A stretch of DNA of 64,000 bases, taken from assembly GCF_900113315.1 (NCBI RefSeq), contig NZ_FOZG01000001.1:1488001-1552000 (forward strand). Direction: 5' to 3'. Shown in pieces: positions 36,544 to 45,537 of the stretch. The position numbers and the translations under genes were made by a program. The notes under the pieces are model-generated. The model made no database searches, was not told the origin of the DNA, and saw nothing but the letters and a program-made list of their open reading frames with translations. Every line of letters starts with the position of its first letter. The stretch's first letter is position 1. Source of the stretch: Sphingomonas jatrophae (GTDB lineage: Bacteria > Pseudomonadota > Alphaproteobacteria > Sphingomonadales > Sphingomonadaceae).

Positions 36544-37175
36544 GTGATGCTCCCTGGCATCGAGGACTAGAACTGCAGATGATAAGATTAAGCTAAGATG
36601 GTCCGCACAGGTTGGTGGCGGGCATGCCCTGCCTAACGACCCCCGAACGGCTCGGGCGCAATCCCACCGCACCGAGGCGAGCTTTGATTGGAGGCCTGAC
36701 TCCGACCATATGCCATGGCTTTTCGCTGATTCGGCTAGAGTCTGAGGTGACATGCTACCGCTGCATCGGAGCGCTCGCGGCCGGAAGCCTCAATCATAGG
36801 CCGAACCGGAAAGTCGCCGGCAACTTAGCCCAGGCGTAAATGCTCCCGATAGTCTGCGATTATATGAAACTGTGCTCCGCCGAAGTATGACAGCTTGGAA
36901 TAAATGATGTTTTGCAACATGCACTGCACAAGCAACGCCTCTGACGCTTGTTCCGCAGCGTAGCTTGGCTAAAGCCCGTGTATTTCCTCCGGTCGAGATA
37001 GAAGCTGCCCGCGAGCAGGCACAGCCGAGCTCTGCATGAGAGGACGGTAGCGCTGGCCGAGGCTGAAGGGAGAGCGGGGTATAGGGTTCCGGCGGAGGAG
37101 GCCGGAGAGAACTGCATCTGACCTTCAGGTGGAGGCGATCATGCTTGCTTAAGATTTCTGGCCTAGAGCAAGGCT
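36544..37175. other. 632-bp region between divergent genes, no supported gene
   Basis: It separates the leftward acetyltransferase from the rightward EAL gene. Frames such as 36612-36839 forward and 36860-37117 reverse lack domains and starts. Promoters for both flanking genes should be here, but I could not pick out a convincing sigma-70 pair. Confidence 0.5.
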
Positions 37176-37940
37176 ATGGAAATGCGCCGAATTTGCAATG
37201 GGTGCCGAGACGGCGTCGATTTCGAGATTCCGTTCACGATGGCTTTCCAGCCGATCGTCGACACGGACAAAGGTCTAGCGTTCGCCTACGAAGCGCTTAT
37301 CCGCGGATCGAGTGGCGAAGGCGCGCTCAGTGTGCTCTCCCGCGTCACCGAGGCAAACCGCTACTCCTTTGATCAGGCGTGCCGGGTGCATGCCATTGAG
37401 AGCGCACTGACCGCGGGCTTGATGGACACGGAAGCTCGCCTTTCTATCAACTTTCTGCCGAACGCGGTCTACTCGCCAATGGCGTGCATCCAGCTGACCC
37501 TGCGGACTGCGCAGGCAGTGGGGATGCCGATTGATCGACTAATTTTTGAGTTCACAGAGAACGAGCAGATGGGGTCACCCGAGCACGTCGCGTCGATCAT
37601 CGACACCTACAAGCGGATCGGTTTTTCGGTCGCGATCGACGACTTCGGTGCGGGTCATTCAGGGCTGGACATGTTTGCCCGCTTTGTTCCCGACGAGATC
37701 AAGCTGGATATGGAGCTGGTACGCGGGATCGATACCGATCCACGGCGACGTGCAATCGTGCGGTCCGTGGTCAGCATGTGCCGCGAGTTGAACACCCTGC
37801 TGATCGCTGAGGGGATCGAAACCGCTGCTGAGGCCGCGACCCTGCGTGATCTCGGTGTCCGCTACCATCAAGGTTATTGGTATGCGAAGCCGTCCATCGC
37901 GTCACTGCCACCAAGCCGGCCGGACTGGCGGCTCCGATAA
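37176..37940 (+). CDS. stand-alone EAL-domain cyclic-di-GMP phosphodiesterase
   Basis: A 254-aa protein that is almost only an EAL domain. It has the signature YEALIRG (about 39-45), INFLPNAVY, EFTENE, AIDDFGAGHSG (about 154-164), IKLDMELVRGID and AEGIETAAEA, with the final QGYWYAKP. All the acidic and lysine residues needed for metal binding and c-di-GMP hydrolysis look intact. There is no sensor, GGDEF or BLUF domain; a short N-terminal CNGC motif is the only extra. It probably lowers c-di-GMP in the cytoplasm. Start 37176, with an alternative ATG at 37182. Confidence 0.9.
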   Translation: MEMRRICNGCRDGVDFEIPFTMAFQPIVDTDKGLAFAYEALIRGSSGEGALSVLSRVTEANRYSFDQACRVHAIESALTAGLMDTEARLSINFLPNAVYSPMACIQLTLRTAQAVGMPIDRLIFEFTENEQMGSPEHVASIIDTYKRIGFSVAIDDFGAGHSGLDMFARFVPDEIKLDMELVRGIDTDPRRRAIVRSVVSMCRELNTLLIAEGIETAAEAATLRDLGVRYHQGYWYAKPSIASLPPSRPDWRLR

Positions 37941-38043
37941 GAAGTCGTCAGCCTTCACATGCGCTCCATAAGCGCGCGACCCACTCGATAAGACGCCGCC
38001 TGTCCAACAATTCACTCGCGCATGAGCGCTCACGCTAGCGTTT

Positions 38044-38190
38044 TCAGTTCACACTGCCCTGGTCGTCAGCGTCGGCCTGCACCTCACCATCATCCTTTCC
38101 AATGAAGCTGATCTTCCCGCGTGTCTCAAGGATTGCCCAAGCGACCTGGTACATCCGCGCGATACCGGCGAGCCGCATTTCCGCCTCAAC
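38044..38190 (-). pseudogene. fragment like the C-terminus of a YetF/DUF421 membrane protein
   Basis: The leftward frame reads EVEAEMRLAGIARMYQVAWA then ILETRGKISFIGKDDG and stops after QGSVN. This has the look of the conserved tail of DUF421/YetF-type proteins (LRxxGIxxxxxVxxAxLExxGxISFI). Upstream the similarity breaks off and other frames take over, so only a remnant seems to be present. Confidence 0.4.
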
Positions 38191-38947
38191 CTCGGCGCGA
38201 GCGCCGGATAGGTGAAGCGGAACTGACCGTCCGCGAAGCTCTCGTAGAAGGCGGCCGGTATGTGGCTGTTGATCGTCAGATCGCGCCACAATGTCGTGTC
38301 GACGCCAATAACGGGCTTGGCGATCCCGCGGTGTGCCACAACCTTAATCTGTGTCTCGAAGAACAGCTCGCTGCGAAGGGCGCGCGCCACTTTCACCTCA
38401 AGCAACGCGGCGGGCGCGATCACGATCATTACCGGCGCAGGCGAGCCGCCGAACAAGCCCGTTCCAGCTAGAACCATCATCACACTGAGCAGAGCGAGGC
38501 CGAGGGGCTGGCATAGGCGCGCAAGCCGCGCGTTTCCGCCGCGTGTTCTTCGCTGATGCCGTCGGGCAGGTCGGTAAAGCGGGACACGCACCGTGGTGCG
38601 CAGGACAGAGCAGCCGGGCAAGCGCCCTGACCGATCTTCCGATGCAGCGGCGGCTCATGTTCCATTTCGCCCGATTGTGCCTCCGCTGCGAAGGAGATCA
38701 CCTCCGCGTACGCGCTACCGAGGCGTCCGGCTCAAGTGGCTTCTTCGTGCACGCCGTCAAATTGGCTGTGACCCTCAAGGCGAGCGAAACGTCCGCTTAC
38801 GCGAGATAGCAGCCATCAGAACTAAGTAGAATGCGACAACCCTCATCAGGGAATTTGGCCCCGCTCTGACCACCCTGAAGTCACGAGCCCTCAACATTGC
38901 GACGCGAGGTCTTGATGCCATGGACGCGGCTCAGCGTGCCCGGCCTC
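38191..38947. other. 757-bp region without a supported gene
   Basis: A leftward frame at 38049-38621 contains a hydrophobic stretch (VMIVIAPAALLEVKVARAL) and SHIPAAFYESFADG but no recognisable family, and it changes frame before the DUF421-like tail. It may be the eroded front of the same or another membrane-protein gene. The rest holds only short overlapping frames. Confidence 0.45.
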
Positions 38948-39415
38948 TCAGCTCTCTGGTATGTCGCCGGCGGGGTCGTCGCCCAGGCGCATCAGGATCG
39001 GGGCGGCGATCCGTAGCGCCTCGACTTCCGCCTCCGACAGCGCGGCGACGCGTTCAGCGATGAAGGCATGACGGACTTCGGTAGCGTGGCGGATCGCGCG
39101 CTGCCCCTTGGCGGTTATGTGGAGGCCGACGCGACGGCGATCGTGACTGTCGTGTACACGACGCACTAAGCCGGCGGCGGTGAGCCGATTGATGTGGCTG
39201 GTGATTGTCGGCGCACGCAATCGTTCGAGCCGCGCGAGATCGCTGAGCCCGATGCCGGGGCGGCGCGCCACCTGCTTCAGCAGCACTGGATCCTGCGGCG
39301 CCATATCCTTCAGCGCGGGTTGCTGGCGAAGGCTGCGGTAGATGCGGAAAACGCCCTGCTCGATCATCTCAACCAGCAGCCCGCTCGCGTCGGAACGATC
39401 ACTTCCTTCGCTCAT
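38948..39415 (-). CDS. MarR-family transcriptional regulator
   Basis: A 155-aa winged-helix regulator: helix region FRIYRSLRQQPAL, HTH LKQVARRPGIGLSDLARLERLRAPTITSHINRL in the middle, and the wing RRVHDSHDRRRVGLHITAKG with the DxRR motif typical of MarR. It is divergent from the flavin monooxygenase gene across 154 bp that holds an inverted repeat. It therefore probably controls the sulfur-compound operon, either as a repressor relieved by the substrate or product, or as an autoregulator. Confidence 0.88.
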   Translation of the reverse strand: MSEGSDRSDASGLLVEMIEQGVFRIYRSLRQQPALKDMAPQDPVLLKQVARRPGIGLSDLARLERLRAPTITSHINRLTAAGLVRRVHDSHDRRRVGLHITAKGQRAIRHATEVRHAFIAERVAALSEAEVEALRIAAPILMRLGDDPAGDIPES

Positions 39416-39438
39416 CTAACTTTCTTTCCAATCGCTAA

Positions 39439-39455
39439 GCCTTTGTTGAAAAGGC
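39439..39455. promoter_or_regulatory. inverted repeat in the MarR / monooxygenase divergent region
   Basis: GCCTTT (39439-39444) and AAAGGC (39450-39455) are perfect inverted halves with a 5-bp spacer, 24 bp upstream of the marR start and 115 bp upstream of the monooxygenase start. Size and symmetry suit a MarR-dimer operator. Confidence 0.45.
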
Positions 39456-39569
39456 GTTTATATGGACCAGCGAGCAAAAGCTTTCTCTGGTGCAAGTTTT
39501 TCTCCGATTTTCCACTAAGCCGGTAGAGATATCCCTTCGACGAACGCAGTTCTGGCGGAGAGTCGAGCG

Positions 39570-40763
39570 ATGCCGGTAGAGATTTTTTGGCGCCTGCCTA
39601 CCCACGGCGATGGTCGCAAGGCGCATGACAGGCATACGCGCGGGGAATGGAACAAGCTGCCTCCCGCACTGCGCAAGGCGCCCGGCGAGCGCCACGGCAA
39701 GGCCGACGGCTTCGGCTATATCGATTATCTCGGACAAGTTGCCCGCGCCGCTGAGATCAACGGCTTCGACGGCGCGCTGGTGCCGACCAGTGGTATCAGC
39801 GAGCAGAGCTGGATCGTCGCCGCCGCCCTTGCCCGCGAGACGCGGCGCCTGCGCTTCATGGTGGCGCATCAGGCGGGCTTCACCGAGCCACATTTCGCCG
39901 CGCAGTCCGCCGCCACGCTCCAGCGCATCACCGGCGGACGCGTGGACATCAACATCATCACCGGCGGATCTTCAAAGGCCCAGCGCGCGCTGGGCGATTT
40001 CCTCGACCATGATAGCCGGTATTTGCGCACTGGCGAATTCCTGGACGTGTTCAAGCGCTACTGGAAGGAAGGGCCGCTCGATTATCGGGGCGAGCTTTAC
40101 CGGATCGAGAAAGGCGGCTTCAAGGCGCCGCTGCGCGACACGCCACTGCCTCCGATCTACTTCGCGGGATCGAGCCAGCCGGCGATCGACGTGGCGGCTG
40201 ACCATGCCGACGTTTATCTCGTCTGGGCCGAGCCTGTCGCCGGAAACGTCGAGCAGTTTGACCGTGTTCGCAAGGCGGCGGCGCAGCGTGGGCGGTTGGA
40301 CAAGGTGCGCTTCGGCGTGCGCGTCGACATCATCGCGCGCGACACCGAGAAGGAAGCATGGGACGAAGCGCGGCGCCTGTTCGCCACCGCGACCGAGACC
40401 TCCAAGGCCCTGTTCAACGAACTGGGTCGTGACGGCAAGAAGGAGTCGACCGCCGAATCCGCCGGCGCACAGCGGCAATGGGCACTGCACAAGGGTCGCA
40501 CCGACAGCTTCGACGACCTGATTGTCGCACCGAATCTTTGGGCCGGCATGTCGATCCTGCGCGGTGGTCCGAGCTGCGGCATCATCGGTAGCTACCAGCA
40601 GATTGCCGACCGGCTAGCCGAATATGTCGATGCCGGCGCCTCATCCTTCATCCTCGCGAGCAATCCGCATCTCGAGGAAGCCTACAACGTGGGCGAGGAG
40701 ATCCTGCCGCTTCTGGGCGACGCCATTGCCGGGCTTCACAACGAACGCGTCCGCGCGGCCTGA
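39570..40763 (+). CDS. SsuD-like FMNH2-dependent monooxygenase (LLM family)
   Basis: A 397-aa bacterial-luciferase-like monooxygenase of the alkanesulfonate monooxygenase (SsuD) group: FWRLPTHGDG with the conserved histidine (H12), GFDGALVPT, RITGGRVDINIITGG, PPIYFAGSS, YLVWAEP and APNLWAGMSILRGG. Compared from memory with E. coli SsuD, R226 and R297 are kept (R251, R310), but C54, H228 and Y331 align with S77, D253 and N365. This points to an organosulfur substrate other than simple alkanesulfonates, for example a sulfone cleaved to a sulfinate. No flavin reductase is visible nearby. It is first in a rightward operon, 10 bp before the DszB-like gene. Confidence 0.88.
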   Translation: MPVEIFWRLPTHGDGRKAHDRHTRGEWNKLPPALRKAPGERHGKADGFGYIDYLGQVARAAEINGFDGALVPTSGISEQSWIVAAALARETRRLRFMVAHQAGFTEPHFAAQSAATLQRITGGRVDINIITGGSSKAQRALGDFLDHDSRYLRTGEFLDVFKRYWKEGPLDYRGELYRIEKGGFKAPLRDTPLPPIYFAGSSQPAIDVAADHADVYLVWAEPVAGNVEQFDRVRKAAAQRGRLDKVRFGVRVDIIARDTEKEAWDEARRLFATATETSKALFNELGRDGKKESTAESAGAQRQWALHKGRTDSFDDLIVAPNLWAGMSILRGGPSCGIIGSYQQIADRLAEYVDAGASSFILASNPHLEEAYNVGEEILPLLGDAIAGLHNERVRAA

Positions 40764-40773
40764 GGACAGGATC

Positions 40774-41826
40774 ATGGCACAGCCTTCGGTCGATACGCTC
40801 TGGTACACGCGCTGCTCGGTGCCGACGCCGTTCAGCTTCGCCGCGCAGTTCGGCTGGTTCGAGGAGGAGTTCGCCGGCGACCCGATCGACGTGCGCTCAC
40901 TGCGCGAGTCCGGCAACGTGGATGAGCTCGCCTCCCACTTCGAGCACAGTCTGCCGAACAGCTTTCGTCAGGGCGGTAGCGTGCCGGCGATCTGGGCACG
41001 GGCGCGCGGGGCAGACACGCGCGTCATCGCGCTGACGTGGACGGACGAGCATCAGGCGATCATCGCGCTGCCCGCCTCCGGCATCCGGACCGCAGCGGAT
41101 CTGAAAGGCCGGCGCATCGGCCTGCCGAAGCACGACATCACCATCGACCATAACCGCGCCTCGGCGCTGCGCGCGTTCGATCTCGTGCTGGCGCGGGAGG
41201 GTCTATCGCTGGCTGACGTCGAAATGATCGATCTGCCGGATATCGACGGCGATGGCAGCAAGCGTCGCGGCTTGTCTGGGCAGCGGCACCATACCTACAC
41301 AAGCGAAGCTCACGCGCTCGCTGCGGGTCACGTTGAGGCGATCTACGTCAAGGACGTGCGCGGACAAGACGTGGCGCACCTCCTTGGCGCTCAGATCGTC
41401 GTCGACATCGGCAACGATCCCGATCCGCTGCTGCGTACCAGCAACTGCACGCCGCGCCCGTTGACGGTGAGCGCCGCGCTGCTGCGCGACCGGCCGGACA
41501 TCGTCGACCGCTTCCTCGCCCGTGTCGTCGCCGCGGGCGAGTGGGCCGCGGCCAATCCGGACGGTGCGGTGCGCGGCATCGCCGGCGAGACGGGTTGGTC
41601 CGAGCCGGCGGTGCGCCGAGCCTTCGGGCTGAACGTTCACCGTGCACTCGGCGCCGATCTCGACCCGGAGGCTATCGAGGCCTTCGCCGAGTTCGTCAGC
41701 TGGCTTGCCGCGCGCAGCTTCATCGCCGCCGACTTCCCCGTCCATGAATGGATCGACCCCGCCCCGCTCGCCCGCGTGCGCGCCGCTCGTGCGACCGCGC
41801 CAAACATCCTCCATGCCATCGCCTGA
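40774..41826 (+). CDS. DszB-like desulfinase / SsuA-fold protein, copy 1
   Basis: A 350-aa protein with the periplasmic-binding-protein type II fold (IRTAADLKGRRIGLP, HVEAIYVKDVRG) but no signal peptide, so it is cytoplasmic. It resembles DszB, the sulfinate desulfinase of dibenzothiophene desulfurisation. The DszB catalytic cysteine context (YSNCPVP) appears as YTRCSVP (C14). The His and Arg of its active site, ten residues apart in DszB, appear as H55 and R65 in HFEHSLPNSFRQGG, also ten apart. It may remove sulfite from a sulfinate made by the monooxygenase encoded just upstream. A non-enzymatic binding protein or THI5-like role is an alternative. Confidence 0.7.
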   Translation: MAQPSVDTLWYTRCSVPTPFSFAAQFGWFEEEFAGDPIDVRSLRESGNVDELASHFEHSLPNSFRQGGSVPAIWARARGADTRVIALTWTDEHQAIIALPASGIRTAADLKGRRIGLPKHDITIDHNRASALRAFDLVLAREGLSLADVEMIDLPDIDGDGSKRRGLSGQRHHTYTSEAHALAAGHVEAIYVKDVRGQDVAHLLGAQIVVDIGNDPDPLLRTSNCTPRPLTVSAALLRDRPDIVDRFLARVVAAGEWAAANPDGAVRGIAGETGWSEPAVRRAFGLNVHRALGADLDPEAIEAFAEFVSWLAARSFIAADFPVHEWIDPAPLARVRAARATAPNILHAIA

Positions 41827-41838
41827 AGGAAACTTGTC

Positions 41839-42495
41839 ATGAGCAATCTTGCTACGCTGCCCTTGGCCGACGCGCGCGTCACCGAAGCTGCCGAGGCGAT
41901 CGCCGCTGCCGGACGTGATCTGAAGGAAAAAGGCAGCCTGTCGACCAGGGGGCCCGGCGCGTTCAACGCCGCCGTGCGCATCGATGCGGACCGCTTCGTA
42001 ATCGGATCGCTGAAGCAGGCGATCGTCGTGAGCTCGGCAGGCGAGCAGATCGGCGGCCCCGAGGACAAGAGCCTGCGCGAGGTGATCTCCGTCTACAAGG
42101 CGATCTTCGACGAGCGGCTGGACTTCGACGCCGCGCTGCACACCCACTCGCCGCACCTGACCGCTTATGCCATCGCGCATAAGCCCTTTCCCATCCGCTA
42201 CTGGTCGGTCGCCAAGCGTGCGGGCGTGAACGAGATTCCTTTGGCGGAATGGGCACCGCGCTATTCATCCGAACCGGTGATCGAGACGTTGCGCAGGCAT
42301 CCCAAGACGCCCGCCGCACTGCTGAAGAATCGCGGCCTGTTCGCGTGGGGATCGAACGGGGTCGCCGCGCTCGCCGCGCTGATCCATAGCCTTGACGAAG
42401 CGGCGGAGATCACCCTCCTGTCCGAGCGCATCGGCGGACCGCAGCCGCTACCCGAGGGCGCGGTCGAAGCCTTCGTCGCCGCCAAGGCCGGCTGA
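41839..42495 (+). CDS. class II aldolase/adducin-fold protein, copy 1 (altered metal site)
   Basis: A 218-aa protein of the class II aldolase family, closest in style to AraD-type enzymes: HTHSPHLTAYAIAH (H101, H103, H106) and LLKNRGLFAWGSN (163-173). In canonical members the second block is NHG with the third zinc-binding histidine; here it is NRG (R165). The N-terminal GNxS phosphate motif is also not clear (STRGPGAFNAAV). The metal site may use H106 instead, or the protein may not be an aldolase. It lies 12 bp after the DszB-like gene; a paralog sits beside the second DszB-like gene at 48308. Confidence 0.75.
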   Translation: MSNLATLPLADARVTEAAEAIAAAGRDLKEKGSLSTRGPGAFNAAVRIDADRFVIGSLKQAIVVSSAGEQIGGPEDKSLREVISVYKAIFDERLDFDAALHTHSPHLTAYAIAHKPFPIRYWSVAKRAGVNEIPLAEWAPRYSSEPVIETLRRHPKTPAALLKNRGLFAWGSNGVAALAALIHSLDEAAEITLLSERIGGPQPLPEGAVEAFVAAKAG

Positions 42496-42530
42496 GCCCC
42501 CTCCCCTCGCCCGACAGGAACCGTTCGACC

Positions 42531-43598
42531 ATGAAGCTTACCCGGCGGAACGCCGTGCTTGCCCTCGCCGCGCTGCTTGCCGCCTGCTCTGGCGGGGGCG
42601 CGGGCGAGCAGCCGAAGATCGTGCGCATCATCGCGGGAGGCTCGACCGTCCACGGGAAATATGTGCCGGGCAATCTCACCGGCGTCGTCGAGTCCGAGGG
42701 CTGGCTGAAGCAGCAGCTCGCCAGCCGGGGCTATGCGCTCGAATTTGTCGACATGCCGCATGCGATCGGCGGGCCGATGATCAACGAGGGATTTGCCAAC
42801 AAGTCGCTGGAGTTCGCCTCATACGGCGATCTGCCGGCGGTGATCGGTGCGGCGGGGGGATCGCCGATCCGGCTGGTGCTGTCGCAGACGGGCGTGTTCA
42901 ATTCCTACCTGCTGGTGCCCACCGGGTCTCCGGCGCGCTCCATCGCCGATCTCAAGGGCAAGCGGCTGGCGCTCCATCGCGGCCGGCCGTGGGAATGCGC
43001 GTTGGCGCGGGCTGCGGAAGCGGCTGGGCTGACGATCAACGACTTCAAGGTGATCAACGTCAATCCATCTGCCGGCGCAGCGGCCCTCGCCGCCGGCAAG
43101 GTGGATGCCTTCGTCGGTCCGGTCGCTGATGCGGATCGGCTTCAGCGCGAGGGCGCGGGGCGGATTCTCTGGTCGACCAAGCAGGCACCCGCCGCCTGGG
43201 CCGCGCGGACCGAGATCTGGGGCCGCAAGGATTTCGTCGCCGACCACCCCGAACTCGCAACGCTGGTCGCCGCCGCCTATCTGCACGCCGGAAAATGGGC
43301 GTCGGCGGACGGCAACCGCGACGCCTATATCAAGCGACTGAGCCTGGAGACGCCGGAAAGCGCGATCCGTGCCGATCTGGCCGATGCGGGACCGTGGAAG
43401 GCGCGCTTCGCTCCGCTCGATCCCGCGGTGCTGAAGGATCATTACCGCTACATCATCGACTATGCCGCCAAGACCGGGCTCATCGGCGACAAACCGAGCT
43501 TCGAGGATCTGACCGATACCGGCCTGACCGCGAACGCGCTGAAGCTGGCGGATGCGGAGGGCTTCTGGTCTGCGCCGCCTACGACGCCCGCGCAATGA
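42531..43598 (+). CDS. ABC transporter substrate-binding lipoprotein, SsuA/TauA type
   Basis: A 355-aa lipoprotein with a Tat-like twin-Arg start (MKLTRRNAVLALAA) and lipobox LAAC (C19). The mature part has the SsuA/TauA layout: YVPGNLTGVVESEGWLKQQL, FANKSLEFASYGDLPAVIG, a hinge SPARSIADLKGKRLALHRG and AAALAAGKVDAFVGP. It would capture the substrate in the periplasm for the two permeases and ATPase that follow. It has the export signals that both DszB-like proteins lack. It overlaps the MFS gene by 4 bp. Confidence 0.9.
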   Translation: MKLTRRNAVLALAALLAACSGGGAGEQPKIVRIIAGGSTVHGKYVPGNLTGVVESEGWLKQQLASRGYALEFVDMPHAIGGPMINEGFANKSLEFASYGDLPAVIGAAGGSPIRLVLSQTGVFNSYLLVPTGSPARSIADLKGKRLALHRGRPWECALARAAEAAGLTINDFKVINVNPSAGAAALAAGKVDAFVGPVADADRLQREGAGRILWSTKQAPAAWAARTEIWGRKDFVADHPELATLVAAAYLHAGKWASADGNRDAYIKRLSLETPESAIRADLADAGPWKARFAPLDPAVLKDHYRYIIDYAAKTGLIGDKPSFEDLTDTGLTANALKLADAEGFWSAPPTTPAQ

Positions 43599-44782
43599 GC
43601 GACGCCGCGCGGACGCTCGCTCCGCCGGAGAGCGGGCCGCATTTCATCCACCGTTTCCTGCTGCTCTCCGTCGTCAGCGGCACGTCTATCGCGCTCGGCC
43701 GGATCGCGACGCAGCTCTTCGCCATCCATCTTGGCGCCAATCCGCTACAGATCGGCACGATCATCGGTGTCGAGCAGGCGATGATGATGACGATGGCGGT
43801 GCCCGCCGGCTTCCTGATCTCGCACTTCGGCGTCCGCGCCAGCTATTTCACCGCCAGCCTCGGCCCGATGCTGGTCTATCTCGCCATGCCGTTCATCAGC
43901 GCGTGGCCGCTGCTGGTGCCCGCGCGCGCGCTGATCGGCCTGTGCATCCCGTTTCGCATCGTCTCGATGAACACCTCGTTCCTGCGCGAGCTGCCGCGCA
44001 TCGGTGCGGACAAGGCCGGCTGGTATCGCGGATCGCAGACGATCGGGCTGGCGCTGATCGGCCCGTCGCTCGCGGCGCTGGTCACCGCGCAGTGGGGCTA
44101 TGGCACCGCGTTTATCGCCTCAGGCCTGATGTTCGGACTGATGGGCGCATCGAGCCTCAGCTTCTTCCCCGATACGCGCGAGGCCGCCGGAAGCGCCCCC
44201 GCCCCGCTCCACCGCGAGGTGCGCGCGCTGCTGCGTGACGAAGCGGTGTTCGAGAGCATCGTCATCGAGCATGTCTCCAGCGCCACCGTGGCACTGTTCT
44301 CCACCTTCATCCTCGTCCTCGCGATCCGTGAGAGGGGACTGACGCGCGAGGCGGCGGTCTCGCTGATCGCGGTGCAGGGCGCCACCACGGTCGCCTCGCT
44401 GTTCCTGCTCAACCGCCTCTACATGCGGTTGAGCCGGCGGGCCGGCTATCTCTGGTCGCTGGTGGCGGGCGTCGTCGCGATGCTGTGCTTCGGCTTGGGC
44501 CGCAGCTACGCGCCGCTCGCCGCGGGCGCGGTGCTGCTGAGCCTCGCCTCCGCGTCGATCCACTTCCAGAACATGACGCAGCTGAGCCGCAGCCCGGCGA
44601 ACAAGAGCAAGGTCTCGGGCCTGTTCAATCTCGCCGGCATGTCCGGCAACATGGTCGGCTCGCTCGGCGGAGGCATACTGAGCGCGCTCGCCTCGCTGCA
44701 CGTCGTCTATCTGGCTTGGATCGCCTCGCTGTTCGCCGCCGCCGGGCTGATCCTGTGGCGCGCGCGGAGGCAGGATGCATGA
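43595..44782 (+). CDS. MFS transporter embedded in the ABC operon
   Basis: A 395-aa major facilitator with about 12 hydrophobic helices (FLLLSVVSGTSIALGRI, VEQAMMMTMAVPAGFLISHFGVRAS, AIRERGLTREAAVSLI). The two six-helix halves are separated by the charged loop DTREAAGSAPAPLHREVRALLRD. Start and stop overlap its neighbours by 4 bp each, so it is co-translated with the importer. It could export a toxic product such as sulfite or a carbon leftover, or act as a second uptake route. The substrate cannot be read from the sequence. Confidence 0.85.
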   Translation: MSDAARTLAPPESGPHFIHRFLLLSVVSGTSIALGRIATQLFAIHLGANPLQIGTIIGVEQAMMMTMAVPAGFLISHFGVRASYFTASLGPMLVYLAMPFISAWPLLVPARALIGLCIPFRIVSMNTSFLRELPRIGADKAGWYRGSQTIGLALIGPSLAALVTAQWGYGTAFIASGLMFGLMGASSLSFFPDTREAAGSAPAPLHREVRALLRDEAVFESIVIEHVSSATVALFSTFILVLAIRERGLTREAAVSLIAVQGATTVASLFLLNRLYMRLSRRAGYLWSLVAGVVAMLCFGLGRSYAPLAAGAVLLSLASASIHFQNMTQLSRSPANKSKVSGLFNLAGMSGNMVGSLGGGILSALASLHVVYLAWIASLFAAAGLILWRARRQDA

Positions 44783-45537
44783 CCCGGGCGCGGTTCGATC
44801 CATTGCTCTCGCTCGTGGGCCTCCTGGCGCTGCTGCTTGCGTGGTGGACGGCGACACGGCTGGGCGTCTTCCCTCGGCAGGTGCTCGCCCCGCCGGAGAG
44901 CGTGTGGCGCGCGTTCGTGCAGGGCGCCGGATCGGGTGAGCTTGGCGCGCACATCCTCGCCAGCCTCGGCCGGCTCGGCACGGGCTATGCCGCCGGTGCG
45001 CTGGTCGGTGCGGCATTTGGCCTCGCCATGGCGCTGTCGCGCGAGTTCGAGGCCTATACGTCGGGCCTGTTCCATGCGGTGCGTCAGGTGCCGACGATCG
45101 CGTTCATCCCGATGCTGGTGCTGGTGTTCGGGGTGGAGGAGACATTCAAAATCGTCGTCGTCGCCAAGGCGAGCTTCTACCCTGTCGCGCTAGCGGTGTT
45201 CACCGGCATTCGCGGCATCTCCGCCAAATATCTCGACGTCGCGGCGGTCTACACGCTGTCGTTGGCGCAGCGGCTGCGGCTGCTGATGCTGCCCGCCGCG
45301 CTGCCGCCGGTGCTGACGGGCTTGCGCCTCGGCCTCAGCCGCGCGTGGGTGGCGCTGGTCGCGGCCGAGCTGCTGGTGGCAGACGAGGGCATCGGGCAGA
45401 TGATGGAGATGGGCCGGCAGATGTTCCGGCTCGATATCGTGCTGATGGGCGTGGTGGTGATCGGCACGATCGGCTTCCTGCTCGATCACGGATTCAAGCT
45501 GCTGGAACGGCGGCTGACGAAGGGGATGTCGGCATGA
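44779..45537 (+). CDS. ABC transporter permease, SsuC/TauC type, first of two
   Basis: A 252-aa inner-membrane permease with about six helices and the EAA-loop region (AAVYTLSLAQRLRLLMLPAALPPVLTGLRLGLSRAW), typical of the nitrate/sulfonate/taurine family. It carries the SsuC-like opening PPESVWRAF and SGELGAHILASLGRLGTGYAAG. It overlaps the MFS gene before it and the second permease after it by 4 bp each. Two unequal permeases with one ATPase suggest a heterodimeric channel. Confidence 0.92.
   Translation: MTRARFDPLLSLVGLLALLLAWWTATRLGVFPRQVLAPPESVWRAFVQGAGSGELGAHILASLGRLGTGYAAGALVGAAFGLAMALSREFEAYTSGLFHAVRQVPTIAFIPMLVLVFGVEETFKIVVVAKASFYPVALAVFTGIRGISAKYLDVAAVYTLSLAQRLRLLMLPAALPPVLTGLRLGLSRAWVALVAAELLVADEGIGQMMEMGRQMFRLDIVLMGVVVIGTIGFLLDHGFKLLERRLTKGMSA

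Noticed and set aside
36860-37117. 85-codon leftward frame upstream of the EAL gene
   Set aside because: No domain, poor codon pattern and no ribosome-binding site; probably chance.
40774-41826. Calling the DszB-like copy 1 a plain ABC substrate-binding protein
   Set aside because: It lacks any signal peptide while the true binding protein at 42531 has a lipobox, and it keeps the DszB Cys/His/Arg pattern.
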